Assembly (NCBI RefSeq): GCF_022482905.1
Contig: NZ_JAKVOI010000001.1
Coordinates: 1,551,958 to 1,615,957 of the forward strand
From: Clostridium sp.
GTDB taxonomy: Bacteria > Bacillota > Clostridia > Clostridiales > Clostridiaceae
Length of the DNA stretch: 64,000 nucleotides
Direction: 5' to 3'
The position numbers and the translations under genes were made by a program. Below the pieces are notes generated by a model. The model ran no database searches and had not been told where the DNA came from. It worked only from the letters and a program-made list of their open reading frames with translations. Of this stretch, positions 54,104 to 63,358 are shown in pieces; position 1 is the stretch's first letter, and each line of letters opens with the position of its first letter.

Positions 54104-56644
54104 TTACTTGAAATAAAGATACAGACTGTTTATAAGTGCAATTATACCCGAGAAAAAGACTACTATACCCCACTGTGCCAGACTCAATGCGGAAGTATGA
54201 AATACATTCTGCAAAAATGGAAAATAACATATTGCCATAATCATGCAGATGGATACGGATATTGCACCTAGAAGATACATATTTGTAAACAAATTTATTT
54301 CAAATATTGAATGTTTTTCCGATCTGCATTCAAAAACATGAACAAGCTGTGACATTACAAGTGTTGCAAGCGCCATGGTTCTGGCTGTTTTCAGTCCAAA
54401 CCCCAGATACTGACCTACTGCAAAAGAGAGCACTGTACACGTACCGATCAGTGCACCTCTTACAACTATTTTTTCCGTAAGTCCTCTTGCGAATATGCTC
54501 TCATTTTTGGCCCTTGGCTTCTCTCTCATTATATCCCCTTCCGGAGGATCAACCCCGAGAGCTATGGCAGGGAGACCGTCAGTAGCAAGATTTACCATGA
54601 GTATTTGTATTGGAAGAAGCGGTATCGCCAGATTGAAAGCTGAAGCCAGGAACATGGTGAGAACTTCTCCAAGATTGCAGGACAGAAGATATCTTATAAA
54701 TTTTCTTATATTGTCATATATGACTCTTCCTTCTTCTACCGCAGAAACTATGGTCGCAAAATTATCGTCGAGAAGTATCATGGATGATGCTTCTTTTGTA
54801 ACATCAGTTCCAGAAATCCCCATGCATATTCCTATATCCGCTTCCTTTACAGCAGGTGCATCATTTACTCCGTCTCCTGTCATGGCAACGACTTTATTCT
54901 TTGATTTGAATGCCCTTACTATTCTGAGCTTGTGCTTTGGAGTGACTCTTGCAAATATTACCTTTTTTTCTACTGCAGCCGAGAGCTGTTTGTCCGACAG
55001 CTTATCCAGTTCCTCGCCTGTTACTACCTGATCCTGAGAGCTGCATATGTCAAGATCCTTTCCTATTGCAAATGCAGTGTTTTTATGGTCTCCCGTTATC
55101 ATAACAGGCTTTATGCCAGCCATTCTGCATTTCAGTACTGCATCCCTCGCCTCTTTTCTGGGAGGATCAATAATTCCGGCAATTCCTGCAAAAATAAGAT
55201 TTTCCTCAAGAGATTTTCCCCTTGCCAGATTTTTCTCCTTGTAAGCACCTGCTATGCATCTCAGTGCATTGAGTGACATTGTCTCTATTGCTTTAAGTAT
55301 TTTGTTTTTTTCAGCAGCGGTCAGAATTCTAACCTGTCCCCTGTCAAGTATATACTTGCACCTTTTTATTACTCTTTCAGGAGCTCCTTTTACATATCCT
55401 ATTTCCCGGGAACCTTCCTTGACTATGACAGACATCATCTTCCTGTCGGAGTCAAAAGGTATATCATATAGTCTTCTGGATTTTTCCAGAAAATTTTTGA
55501 GTTCCCTGCCCTGTGTGAAATACGCCTTTATGAGTGCAACTTCCGTTGGATCACCGATCACGCTCTCCGATAAATTCCTCTTGTCCACATCAAAATTACA
55601 ATCATTGCAATATGTAAATATCTTCTTGAGCATCACGTTTTCAGGTACAATATCCTTGTCCACACTGTATATCCTGCCATTAAAATATATGGCCTTTACA
55701 GTCATGTTGTTTTCTGTAAGAGTTCCTGTCTTGTCGCTACATATTATCGAGGTGCACCCGAGTGTCTCCACTGCAGGCAGCTTCCTTATGAGTGCATTTC
55801 TCTTGAGCATTCTGGAAACTCCAAGTGCAAGTGCAACCGTAACTATCGCCGTAAGACTTTCCGGAATGGCCGCCACTGCAAGACTGACTCCGAGAAGAAA
55901 CATTTCATATTTGTCCTCTCCCCTGAGTATTCCAGTAATGGTTACTATTGCACACACTACAAGGCACAGCACTACGAGCACCTTTCCAAGATTGTTCAGC
56001 TTTTCCTTAAGTGGTGATGTATCCTTTTCTATCCCCTGGAGCATACCTGCTATTTTTCCCATCTCAGTATTCATGCCTGTTCCGGTTACTATTGCCTTTC
56101 CATTTCCCGTGAGAACTATGGTTCCCATATAAATGGAATTTTCATTTTTTCTGCAGCTTTTGCCCACTCCCGTGGATTCGCCTGTAAGAAGGGATTCATC
56201 CATCATAATATTGCTGCCTTCTGCCAGCATGCAATCAGCAGGTACTTTGTCCCCGCTTTCAACAATTATCAAATCTCCAATTACGAGTTCCTCTGCATTT
56301 ATGATTTTTATTTTCCCGTCCCTTATTACTTTTGACGTGGGGGAAGCCATATTCTTGAGCGCCTCCAGTGATTTCTCCGTTTTGAATTCCTGGGCAAAGC
56401 CAAGCGTTGCATTCATTATTATGATTATTATAATAGTTACGGCATCCGCCTTCTCTCCCATAAACCCGGATGTAACTGTAGCTGCAATCAAAACCCAGGT
56501 TATAAAATCATTGAACTGGGACAAAAATATTTTCAAAGGTGATACCTTTTTCTTTTTTTCCAGTAAATTAGGTCCGTACTTCCTTAGTCTTCTCGATGCT
56601 TCAGCCTGAGTTAAACCACTTTCAATTTCCCTCTCATTTATCAA
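54104..56644 (-). CDS. P-type (SERCA-like) calcium-transporting ATPase
   Basis: This is a P2A-type cation ATPase of about 846 residues. It shows 'DESLLTGES' (actuator), phosphorylation site 'CSDKTGTLTENNMTV', 'KGAPERVIKRC' and hinge 'VAMTGDGVNDAPAVKEADIG'. Calcium ligand positions of SERCA appear kept: TM4 'VAAIPESLTAIV', TM5 'SCNLGEVLT' and TM6 'MVNLATDGLPAIALG' (Asn and Asp). The start is probably TTG 56644, 7 bases after GGAGGT, rather than the ATGs at 56659 or 56737. Exports Ca2+ by family inference; Mn2+ is possible. Confidence 0.92.
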   Translation of the reverse strand: MINEREIESGLTQAEASRRLRKYGPNLLEKKKKVSPLKIFLSQFNDFITWVLIAATVTSGFMGEKADAVTIIIIIIMNATLGFAQEFKTEKSLEALKNMASPTSKVIRDGKIKIINAEELVIGDLIIVESGDKVPADCMLAEGSNIMMDESLLTGESTGVGKSCRKNENSIYMGTIVLTGNGKAIVTGTGMNTEMGKIAGMLQGIEKDTSPLKEKLNNLGKVLVVLCLVVCAIVTITGILRGEDKYEMFLLGVSLAVAAIPESLTAIVTVALALGVSRMLKRNALIRKLPAVETLGCTSIICSDKTGTLTENNMTVKAIYFNGRIYSVDKDIVPENVMLKKIFTYCNDCNFDVDKRNLSESVIGDPTEVALIKAYFTQGRELKNFLEKSRRLYDIPFDSDRKMMSVIVKEGSREIGYVKGAPERVIKRCKYILDRGQVRILTAAEKNKILKAIETMSLNALRCIAGAYKEKNLARGKSLEENLIFAGIAGIIDPPRKEARDAVLKCRMAGIKPVMITGDHKNTAFAIGKDLDICSSQDQVVTGEELDKLSDKQLSAAVEKKVIFARVTPKHKLRIVRAFKSKNKVVAMTGDGVNDAPAVKEADIGICMGISGTDVTKEASSMILLDDNFATIVSAVEEGRVIYDNIRKFIRYLLSCNLGEVLTMFLASAFNLAIPLLPIQILMVNLATDGLPAIALGVDPPEGDIMREKPRAKNESIFARGLTEKIVVRGALIGTCTVLSFAVGQYLGFGLKTARTMALATLVMSQLVHVFECRSEKHSIFEINLFTNMYLLGAISVSICMIMAICYFPFLQNVFHTSALSLAQWGIVVFFSGIIALINSLYLYFK

Positions 56645-56826
56645 CTTTAATACCTCCATGTGATCTTTATGTTTGTATTTATTAATGTATATGCAAAAAT
56701 ATATGTACATTATTCTAATTGACCGATTAAACTTCACCTGTAAACTGGAACTATTCTATATAATAATATATAATAATATAAGCACATAGTAACTCTGCAC
56801 TAATAAACGTTAGGAGGAAAATACAA

Positions 56827-58470
56827 ATGAACGATACCGTATATATAACCGGGCATAAAAATCCAGATACGGATTCAATATGCTCTTCCATAGCTTATGC
56901 GGAATTTAAAAATAAAACAGGAGTAAATGCAGTACCTATACGACTGGGGGAGATCAGTAAAGAAACCCAGTTTGTTCTGGATTACTTCGGAGTTGAACCA
57001 CAGAAATTAATGGATACAGTAAAAACACAGATAGCGGATTTAAACTTCGACAGTGTAAATCCAATATCGCCCCAGACTTCACTTAAAACCGCCTGGGCAA
57101 TGATAAGAAAAAATAGTGTAAAAACCCTGCCTATAGTAGATGATGACGGCATACTGATCGGGATTGCATCCCAATCAAACATAACTTCATCCTATATGGA
57201 TATCTGGGACAGCAACATAATTCAGAAAAGCGGCACCACCCTCGACAATATACTGGATACTCTGGCTGCAAAATGTATATATGTTTCCAGTGAAAACAGC
57301 GAATTCAAAGGGAAGGTAATAGTGGCAGCCATGCAGCCGGAGAGTATAGATGAAGTTATTGAAGACGGTGACATCGTAATATGCGGCGACAGAACCGATG
57401 CCCAGAATGCAATACTGGATTCAAATGCCTCCCTCATGATACTTACAGGGAACCACGAGGTGTCGGAAGAGGTTGCCGACAGGGCAAAAGAAGTTAACTG
57501 TTCCATAATAGTAACCCCTTACGACACTTTTACTGCTGCAAGACTCATACCTCAGAGCATACCTATAAGTTATGTCATGAAAAAAGATGGCATACTCTCC
57601 TTTAAAACCTATGATTTCATAGATGATGTAAGGGAAGTCATGCTGGACACCAGATACAGAAGTTATCCCGTAGTTGACGAAAGCAACAGGGTAATTGGCA
57701 ATCTATCCAGATATCATCTTATATCCCGAAATAAAAAGAAGGTCATACTTGTTGATCACAATGAAAGATCCCAGTCTGTAAATGGACTTGAAGATGCGGA
57801 AATACTTGAAATAATCGACCATCACAGAATAGCCGACATACAGACCGCTTCCGCCATATACTTTAGAAATGAGCCTGTTGGATGTACGGGAACAATAGTA
57901 GGTACAAGATTCTTTGAAAATGGTATAAGACCGTCCAAAAAAGCAGCAGGACTTTTGTGCGGTGCCATAATATCAGATACCCTTTTCTTCAAATCACCTA
58001 CATCAACTGAGACGGACAGGATAATGCTGAACAGACTGGCCTCCATAGCGGATATTGATCCTGAAAAGTTTGCAAAAGACATGTTCAAGGCTGGTTCATC
58101 CCTTGATGGAAAGACTCCTGAAGATATATTGAACCAGGACTTCAAAACATTTAATCTTGAAGGTGTAAAAGTTGGAGTATCACAGGTTTCAACTACCGAT
58201 CCCGAGAGTTTCTCCCCTGTCAAGAATGATATTGTAGATCTCATGGAATCAATGTGCAGCAGTGAAGGATTCGGGCTCATGGTATTCATGGTTACAGACA
58301 TATTGAAAAGTGGTTCGGAATTGATATCAATAGGTGAATACAGTGATGTAATATCTTCTATATTTGATGTGAAATTAATCGACCACAGTGCCTATGTTCC
58401 AGGAGTATTATCAAGGAAAAAACAGATAATTCCACCGCTTACCACTGCCATTGCAAAACATAGAAATTAA
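56827..58470 (+). CDS. ppaC: Manganese-dependent inorganic pyrophosphatase with CBS and DRTGG domains
   Basis: This is a family II pyrophosphatase of 547 residues. The DHH domain is split: N-terminal 'YITGHKNPDTDSICSSIAYAEF' with metal-binding His and Asp residues, and 'EIIDHHRIADIQTASAIYF' after a regulatory insert. The insert has two CBS motifs ('SVKTLPIVDDDGILIGIAS' and 'YRSYPVVDESNRVIGNLS') with a DRTGG-like segment between. The C-terminal DHHA2 domain carries 'SRKKQIIPPL'. In C. perfringens this class is inhibited by AMP/ADP and activated by diadenosine polyphosphates. AGGAGG precedes the ATG. Confidence 0.96.
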   Translation: MNDTVYITGHKNPDTDSICSSIAYAEFKNKTGVNAVPIRLGEISKETQFVLDYFGVEPQKLMDTVKTQIADLNFDSVNPISPQTSLKTAWAMIRKNSVKTLPIVDDDGILIGIASQSNITSSYMDIWDSNIIQKSGTTLDNILDTLAAKCIYVSSENSEFKGKVIVAAMQPESIDEVIEDGDIVICGDRTDAQNAILDSNASLMILTGNHEVSEEVADRAKEVNCSIIVTPYDTFTAARLIPQSIPISYVMKKDGILSFKTYDFIDDVREVMLDTRYRSYPVVDESNRVIGNLSRYHLISRNKKKVILVDHNERSQSVNGLEDAEILEIIDHHRIADIQTASAIYFRNEPVGCTGTIVGTRFFENGIRPSKKAAGLLCGAIISDTLFFKSPTSTETDRIMLNRLASIADIDPEKFAKDMFKAGSSLDGKTPEDILNQDFKTFNLEGVKVGVSQVSTTDPESFSPVKNDIVDLMESMCSSEGFGLMVFMVTDILKSGSELISIGEYSDVISSIFDVKLIDHSAYVPGVLSRKKQIIPPLTTAIAKHRN

Positions 58471-58513
58471 AAACAGACCCGAAGAATATTGTTTGTATCT
58501 TCGGGCCTGTTTT
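58470..58513. terminator. bidirectional terminator between ppaC and the Tyr/Pro-rich gene
   Basis: A long stem, AAAACAG-ACCCGAAGA with TCTTCGGG-CCTGTTTT (58470-58485, 58498-58513), 12-base loop, ending TTTTT on the plus strand. It covers the stop codon of the convergent small gene. Confidence 0.85.
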
Positions 58514-58782
58514 TAATCCGTTATTTCGCTTATATCCACAGTTTTCATCCTCAAGTTTCCAAAGTTTCCTCCAGTTCCGTCATCTCCCGCATAATCCTCC
58601 TGCTCCCCACGGGAAAGTGATGGATATGTTTGTATCTGCATGTTTTGATTATAATCTACTGGTGGATACATGTAAGGATCCACGGCATAAATCGGAATTG
58701 TTGGAATAGAAGGATATATAAACGGCATACCATAATAAGTATAAGGTGGATAACCATATCCCATATCCGGATATTTGTACAT
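58513..58782 (-). CDS. Small Tyr/Pro-rich protein, possible spore coat component
   Basis: This 89-residue protein has an N-terminal half that is Tyr/Pro/Met/Gly-rich ('MYKYPDMGYGYPPYTYYGM', 'PYMYPPVDYNQNMQIQTYPS') and an acidic C-terminus. Such composition is common in clostridial spore coat and exosporium proteins, but no family is recognised. GGGGGG precedes the ATG and a sigma-K-like promoter lies upstream. It follows the flagellar operon yet is unlikely to be flagellar. Coat function is inference. Confidence 0.65.
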   Translation of the reverse strand: MYKYPDMGYGYPPYTYYGMPFIYPSIPTIPIYAVDPYMYPPVDYNQNMQIQTYPSLSRGEQEDYAGDDGTGGNFGNLRMKTVDISEITD

Positions 58783-58813
58783 ACAAAATTCCCCCCAAAA
58801 TATTAAATCAATA

Positions 58814-58842
58814 TATTATATGTATGTACAAACCATAAGTTT
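58814..58842 (-). promoter_or_regulatory. candidate sigma-K promoter of the Tyr/Pro-rich gene
   Basis: On the minus strand AAAC (58839-58842), 16 bases, CATATAATA (58814-58822), matching AC-N16/17-CATANNNTA exactly. It also contains TATAAT-like text, so a vegetative reading cannot be excluded. Confidence 0.35.
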
Positions 58843-58858
58843 ACTATAAAATAGATTT

Positions 58859-59632
58859 TTATCTTTTCATGCTGTTTATAAGCCCCCACATCTCATCTGA
58901 CGTGCTCAATGCCTTGGCGCTCAATTCAAAAGCACGCTGGGAGAGTATCATCTCCGACATTTCCTTTCCCACATCAACATTCGACTGTTCAAGAAATCCC
59001 TGCTGTATGGATACATCATTATTTTGGTATATCCGGGCTCCCGGCTTTGGAGAATATAAATTGTTCCCTATGGATATCATTGAATCATCTCCAACAACAT
59101 TGTAGACATTTATCTTTCCATATAATACGTCCTGATCCCCATTTTGTATATATACATATCCCTCTTTGTCCACAAGAAAGTTATCCTTTGTAAGTTCACC
59201 TGCACGTGCACCATTTTCAAGGACCATATTGACCCTGTTTCCACTCTGGTCAACCAGTGTACCAGCACTATCTACAATAAAATCTCCTGCCCTTTCATAG
59301 GCTGCCTGCCCGTTTGCAAGGGTAACTCTGAAAAAACCCTGCCCGTCTATGGCCAGATCTGTTTTTTTGCCGGTTTCAACAAGACTTCCCTCCTGTGTGT
59401 TTCTGATCCATTGTGAAGTTTTTGAGCCATCTCCGCTTATCAACTTTGTATCAGAATTTTGATTTACAGGATATCCTCTTCTGTCGAGAGTTTCATACAT
59501 CAAATCCTGAAAATTCACATTCTCGGATTTGTATCCGGTAGTATTGACATTCGCCAAATTGTTTGATATACTATTTAATTTTTCCTGCTGAGCATTCATT
59601 GCACTTGTACTGTTCCATATTGCCCTAAGCAT
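58859..59632 (-). CDS. flgG: Flagellar basal-body rod/hook protein FlgG-type
   Basis: This 257-residue rod protein has the N-terminal 'STSAMNAQQEKLNSISNNLANVNTTGYKS' rod signature, a central 'GQGFFRVTLANGQAAYERAGDF' segment and the C-terminal 'GFLEQSNVDVGKEMSEMILSQRAFELSAKALSTSDEM' coiled coil. It is exported by the flagellar secretion system. It pairs with the FlgF-type gene just upstream, as flhO-flhP do in Bacillus. ATG 59632 follows GGGAGGTGG. FlgF/FlgG naming between the two is by order and is not certain. Confidence 0.88.
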   Translation of the reverse strand: MLRAIWNSTSAMNAQQEKLNSISNNLANVNTTGYKSENVNFQDLMYETLDRRGYPVNQNSDTKLISGDGSKTSQWIRNTQEGSLVETGKKTDLAIDGQGFFRVTLANGQAAYERAGDFIVDSAGTLVDQSGNRVNMVLENGARAGELTKDNFLVDKEGYVYIQNGDQDVLYGKINVYNVVGDDSMISIGNNLYSPKPGARIYQNNDVSIQQGFLEQSNVDVGKEMSEMILSQRAFELSAKALSTSDEMWGLINSMKR

Positions 59633-59658
59633 GTTATCCACCTCCCAAAATTTAAATA

Positions 59659-60438
59659 TCAGACCCTTCCAACTTCATTTACAAGCTTATCCAAAGTTTC
59701 ATCTATTGACTGTACCGCCTTCTGATTTGTCTCAAAAGTTCTCATTGTAGTAAGCATGTCTGCCATTGCATTTACTACATTCACATTCGAGCTTTCAAGG
59801 GAATTCTGCTTTACATTCACAGCGTTGGACTCTACGGCACCATTTCCACTGTATAGATTGTCTCCTACCTTGGTGAGAGCATTGTAGTCATTGAAATCAA
59901 CAGTATCCAATTTGTATCTTTGGGTACCGTCTATACTTATATTTCCCTGGGAATCACATACCATCTTTCCATTTCCAACATCCACAGGCCCCAATGCACC
60001 AGTTTGAGTATTCCTGGCAAGTACCGTATCTCCTGCATCATCCACAAGAATTCCGTTTATATTTACGTGGAAGTGTCCGTCTCTAGTATAATATGTAGTA
60101 TTGCCATTGCCTTCCTGCCTGGACACTGCAAAAAATCCCCTCCCGTCTATGGCAAAATCCGTAGCTATTCCCGTATCCTGAATAGTACCACTGCTGAATT
60201 CGGAATTCACGCCGTTTACTCTACTTCCAAGACTTATATCACCTATAACATTCCTTACATTCTTTCCACCAACTACCTTGTCATAATTCTGAAGAAGCAT
60301 TTCTCCAAAATCTCCAACTGAAAGATCATCCTGCTTGAAACCAACAGTATTGGCATTTGCAATATTATTCGTAAGTACATCCTGCTTTGCTTCCTGTGTT
60401 ATCATTCCTGAAACTGCCGTATAAAAGCTTCTAATCAT
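59659..60438 (-). CDS. flgF: Flagellar basal-body rod protein FlgF-type
   Basis: This 259-residue rod protein has 'FYTAVSGMITQEAKQDVLTNNIANANTVGFK' at the N-terminus, 'IDGRGFFAVSRQEGNGNTTYYTRDGHF' in the middle and 'NSLESSNVNVVNAMADMLTTMRTFETNQKAVQSID' at the end. It lies 18 bases upstream of the FlgG-type gene and overlaps the preceding small membrane gene by 4 bases (ATGA). TGGAGGT precedes the ATG. Confidence 0.88.
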   Translation of the reverse strand: MIRSFYTAVSGMITQEAKQDVLTNNIANANTVGFKQDDLSVGDFGEMLLQNYDKVVGGKNVRNVIGDISLGSRVNGVNSEFSSGTIQDTGIATDFAIDGRGFFAVSRQEGNGNTTYYTRDGHFHVNINGILVDDAGDTVLARNTQTGALGPVDVGNGKMVCDSQGNISIDGTQRYKLDTVDFNDYNALTKVGDNLYSGNGAVESNAVNVKQNSLESSNVNVVNAMADMLTTMRTFETNQKAVQSIDETLDKLVNEVGRV

Positions 60439-60620
60439 TTTTTACCTCCATTATCTTTATTTATTACTTTCATTTCTTCAGGATACTGCATACCCAGAGA
60501 TCTTGCCTTTTGTTCTATCTGGGTTTTGCTCATTTGATATTGAATTTTTGCCTGCAGCATTACTGAAGTTGCAAGTATTATTCCGATACCAATACCTAGA
60601 AGAATCTTTCCGTCACTCAA
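60435..60620 (-). CDS. Small membrane protein of unknown function in the flagellar operon
   Basis: This 61-residue protein has one hydrophobic helix ('ILLGIGIGIILATSVML', about 6-22) and a charged amphipathic tail ('TQIEQKARSLGMQYPEEMK'). No family is recognised. TTG start with a weak site; its stop overlaps the flgF ATG. Coupling to the rod genes suggests a flagellum-related role or an assembly factor. Confidence 0.65.
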   Translation of the reverse strand: MSDGKILLGIGIGIILATSVMLQAKIQYQMSKTQIEQKARSLGMQYPEEMKVINKDNGGKK

Positions 60621-60637
60621 GAAATCCGTGATTTCAG

Positions 60638-61042
60638 TTATTTTATGTATAATTCCTTTATTAATAGCAATTCCCCCTTGCCTATACCAGTTTTTTCTGA
60701 TATCTCATCCATTGATACTTTATCATCAATCATTCTCTTTATTTCATCTATTTTAACATTATTGTAATTTTCAAATTCAGAATTTCCAGTTTCCTTTTCA
60801 TCTTTATCTCCATGTTTATTTAGTTTGACACTATTTTCCTTTAGATTTTCTATTTCCTTTTGGAGTTCAAAAATTGTCTCCCCGAATTCATTTCTGAGTT
60901 TTCCTATTTCAATCTCAAATTTTTCACTTGATTCCTGTTTTAAATCAAGTTGATTTTTAAACGAGTTCTTTTCTCTAAGTACAGCTCGTGCATTAAAAAT
61001 TATAATTACTATTCCTATCACAAAAAGTACAATTGTCTCCAT
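60638..61042 (-). CDS. Membrane-anchored coiled-coil protein in the flagellar operon (DUF6115-like)
   Basis: This 134-residue protein has an N-terminal membrane helix ('IVLFVIGIVIIIFNARAVL'), a long coiled coil ('IEIGKLRNEFGETIFELQKEIENLKEN') and a C-terminal helix-turn-helix-like end ('IDEIKRMIDDKVSMDEISEKTGIGKGELLLIKEL'). Similar small proteins sit between fliA and flgF in other clostridia. Function unknown. The HTH-like tail might bind protein rather than DNA. Confidence 0.7.
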   Translation of the reverse strand: METIVLFVIGIVIIIFNARAVLREKNSFKNQLDLKQESSEKFEIEIGKLRNEFGETIFELQKEIENLKENSVKLNKHGDKDEKETGNSEFENYNNVKIDEIKRMIDDKVSMDEISEKTGIGKGELLLIKELYIK

Positions 61043-61058
61043 TTAAATATCTCCATTC

Positions 61059-61787
61059 CTAGGCCTTGTATTTTAATTTGGACATTGCTTTTCTAAGATG
61101 TATGATTGCCCTGCTGTGAAGCTGGCATACTCTTGATTCTGAAACATTTAAAATATGTCCTATTTTCTTGAGTGTCAGTCCCTCGTAATAATAGAGTGTA
61201 AGTATAAGGTTGTCCTTTTCATTTAGCAATTGCAGAGCCATAGTCAAATATTCCAGTTCTTCTTTCTCCTCAAGTATCTTTTCAGGACTCGGACTTTTAT
61301 CATCTTCTATAGTACCCATGATTGGAATATCATCATCATCTGAAAATATTAAATTTTCCAGGGATACTACGGATATGTAATTTATATAGTTCTCTATTTC
61401 AACCATGCTTTTTATGGAAATATTGAGTTTTTGAGATATCTCTGAAGCAGTTGGTTCTCTGCCAAGTTCCTTCTGCAGAGTTTCTACAGCCTGATTGTAT
61501 CTGTTGAGTTTATCCATCGCGCCTTTTGAAATTGGACTGTTTTTTCTGAGTTCATCTATCATTGAACCCCTTATACGGATTGAGGCATAAGTTGAAAATT
61601 TCATTCCACGCTCTTCATCAAATTTGTTTATAGCATCCATAAGTCCAACTATGCCATAGCTCACGAGATCTTCATATTCTATATATTTTGTCTTTCCTAT
61701 TATAACTCTGGATGCAATATACTTTACAAGAGGAAGATATCTTTTTACTAGTTCTTCTTTTATATTTGACTCTTTTGATATGGCCAT
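61059..61787 (-). CDS. fliA: Flagellar sigma factor FliA/SigD
   Basis: This sigma-70-family (sigma-28) factor has 242 residues: region 2 ('YIEYEDLVSYGIVGLMDAINKFDEERGMKFSTYASIRIRGSMIDELR'-type sequence), region 3 ('LGREPTASEISQKLNIS') and region 4 ('LTLYYYEGLTLKKIGHILNVSESRVCQLHSRAI'). It directs late flagellar and chemotaxis genes. It overlaps the PilZ gene stop by 1 base (TAATG). Confidence 0.96.
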   Translation of the reverse strand: MAISKESNIKEELVKRYLPLVKYIASRVIIGKTKYIEYEDLVSYGIVGLMDAINKFDEERGMKFSTYASIRIRGSMIDELRKNSPISKGAMDKLNRYNQAVETLQKELGREPTASEISQKLNISIKSMVEIENYINYISVVSLENLIFSDDDDIPIMGTIEDDKSPSPEKILEEKEELEYLTMALQLLNEKDNLILTLYYYEGLTLKKIGHILNVSESRVCQLHSRAIIHLRKAMSKLKYKA

Positions 61788-62467
61788 TATTCATCCTCCC
61801 TTGTTCTTTTCTTTACTTGTTCTCTCATAATTCTAAATACAAGTGCTATTATCTTCTCCCTGTTTTTCTCGTCTATATTTATAAAGGATACACCGCATAT
61901 TAATTTTCTCTTCTTTATATCCCTGTCAATTCTAACAAGTCTGCCTTTTACTGTTATATTTTCATTTCCAGCGGGTATGGTAAGCAGAAGTATCTTTCCG
62001 TATGAGAACCTTCTCTCTAAGCCAATGTCTATAGAAAGTTTCATACCCCCTCCACTTATGTTAAGTGACGTTGCATTGAAAAAATCTATCTGATCATCCA
62101 GATGCTTTGAGTCCTTAACCGTTGGAACAATTGCACATAGTATATCCATAGTCATTGGAACTCTCACAAAATTTCTTCTCTGGTAGAATCTAATATTCTC
62201 AGGTTTTTTAATATCTATTATGAGAACCCTGTCTATTCTTCGGGAAGTTACAACCGTATCAAAACTATACATCTGCTTTTGCTTTTTATGAAAATATATG
62301 CATCTTATGCTGTCACCTCTTCTAAGTGGAAGGTATTTACCTTCATTTACCGGAATACTTATTCCTATAGTGTCTTCCCCCACGTCCTGTATATTGCTCT
62401 TGTAAAAACCATCTTCCATTTCAATTTCTATTTTGCTGTTCACTCGAAATTCAATGTTGCAGTCCAT
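61787..62467 (-). CDS. PilZ-domain c-di-GMP receptor (YcgR-type flagellar brake)
   Basis: This 226-residue protein has an N-terminal YcgR domain and a C-terminal PilZ domain with both ligand motifs: RxxxR in 'YQRRNFVRVPMTMD' and N-x-S-x-x-G in 'TSLNISGGGMKLSID'. Intact motifs predict c-di-GMP binding, and the place between flhG and fliA predicts control of motor speed or direction. GGAG precedes the ATG. Confidence 0.92.
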   Translation of the reverse strand: MDCNIEFRVNSKIEIEMEDGFYKSNIQDVGEDTIGISIPVNEGKYLPLRRGDSIRCIYFHKKQKQMYSFDTVVTSRRIDRVLIIDIKKPENIRFYQRRNFVRVPMTMDILCAIVPTVKDSKHLDDQIDFFNATSLNISGGGMKLSIDIGLERRFSYGKILLLTIPAGNENITVKGRLVRIDRDIKKRKLICGVSFINIDEKNREKIIALVFRIMREQVKKRTREDE

Positions 62468-62482
62468 ACACCCATCTTCTCC

Positions 62483-63358
62483 TTACGAAAAAATATTAAA
62501 AATCTTCTTGAATAACTCCTGAACTCCACTCTGATTTTCAGCTGATTTGACACCAATCAATTTATTTACTATGAAGTTCACATCTTTTGATGCATCTGAT
62601 ACAGGGTAATTTATTATAAATGGAATCTGTTTTCTAACTGCCTGTACTATTTTTCTGTCTTCCGATATGCAGCCTAGATAATTGAGTTTGATGTCCAGGA
62701 ATCTACATACAGCGGCATTAAACTTGTCAAAAGTTTTTGCGCCTTCTTTCCTACTTGCAACCTTGTTTATAATCACATTGGCAGAATCTTTGATTTTAAA
62801 ATGATCTACAGCCTTTACCAGACTATAGGCATCCATAAGCGCAGTAGGTTCAGGTGTAGTAATTACAAACAGTTCATCACAGCAGTTTATAAAGCCAAGT
62901 ACTGTTTTATTTATACCAGCTCCTGTATCCATTATTATGTAATCGAGATTTTCAAGCTTTGAAAGTTTTTTAATAAAGCTGTTTCTTTTTTCATCATCTG
63001 CATCACCAAATTTTGGTATTCCCGTTCCACCAGGCAGCAGCTGTATACCAAAAGGTCCTTTTATTATTACATCTTCAATAGTCTTATCTTTAAACATTAT
63101 ATCATATACACTGTATTTAGGTAAAAATCCCATAAGTAAATCGTCATTTCCCATTCCCATATCTGCATCAAATATCAGCACCTTTTTTTTCATCTTCTGC
63201 AGACATATGGCTGCATTTACAACAAAATTGCTCTTTCCGACTCCGCCCTTCCCGGAAGTAACTGTAATTATGACAGGTTTTGAACTGCTTGAGTTTTTCA
63301 CATCTGATTTTTGGCTTTCCTCTGCAAGTTTTCTTAACTTTTCCGCTTGATCTAGCAT
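62483..63358 (-). CDS. flhG: FlhG (MinD-like flagellar number regulator)
   Basis: This MinD/ParA-type ATPase controls flagellar number with FlhF. The 291 residues have the deviant Walker A 'TSGKGGVGKSNFVVNAAICL', 'KVLIFDADMGMGNDDLLMG', 'YIIMDTGAGIN' and 'ELFVITTPEPTALMDAYSLVK'. An N-terminal segment ('QAEKLRKLAEESQK') resembles the FlhF-activating helix. It overlaps the flhF end by 7 bases. Confidence 0.95.
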   Translation of the reverse strand: MLDQAEKLRKLAEESQKSDVKNSSSSKPVIITVTSGKGGVGKSNFVVNAAICLQKMKKKVLIFDADMGMGNDDLLMGFLPKYSVYDIMFKDKTIEDVIIKGPFGIQLLPGGTGIPKFGDADDEKRNSFIKKLSKLENLDYIIMDTGAGINKTVLGFINCCDELFVITTPEPTALMDAYSLVKAVDHFKIKDSANVIINKVASRKEGAKTFDKFNAAVCRFLDIKLNYLGCISEDRKIVQAVRKQIPFIINYPVSDASKDVNFIVNKLIGVKSAENQSGVQELFKKIFNIFS

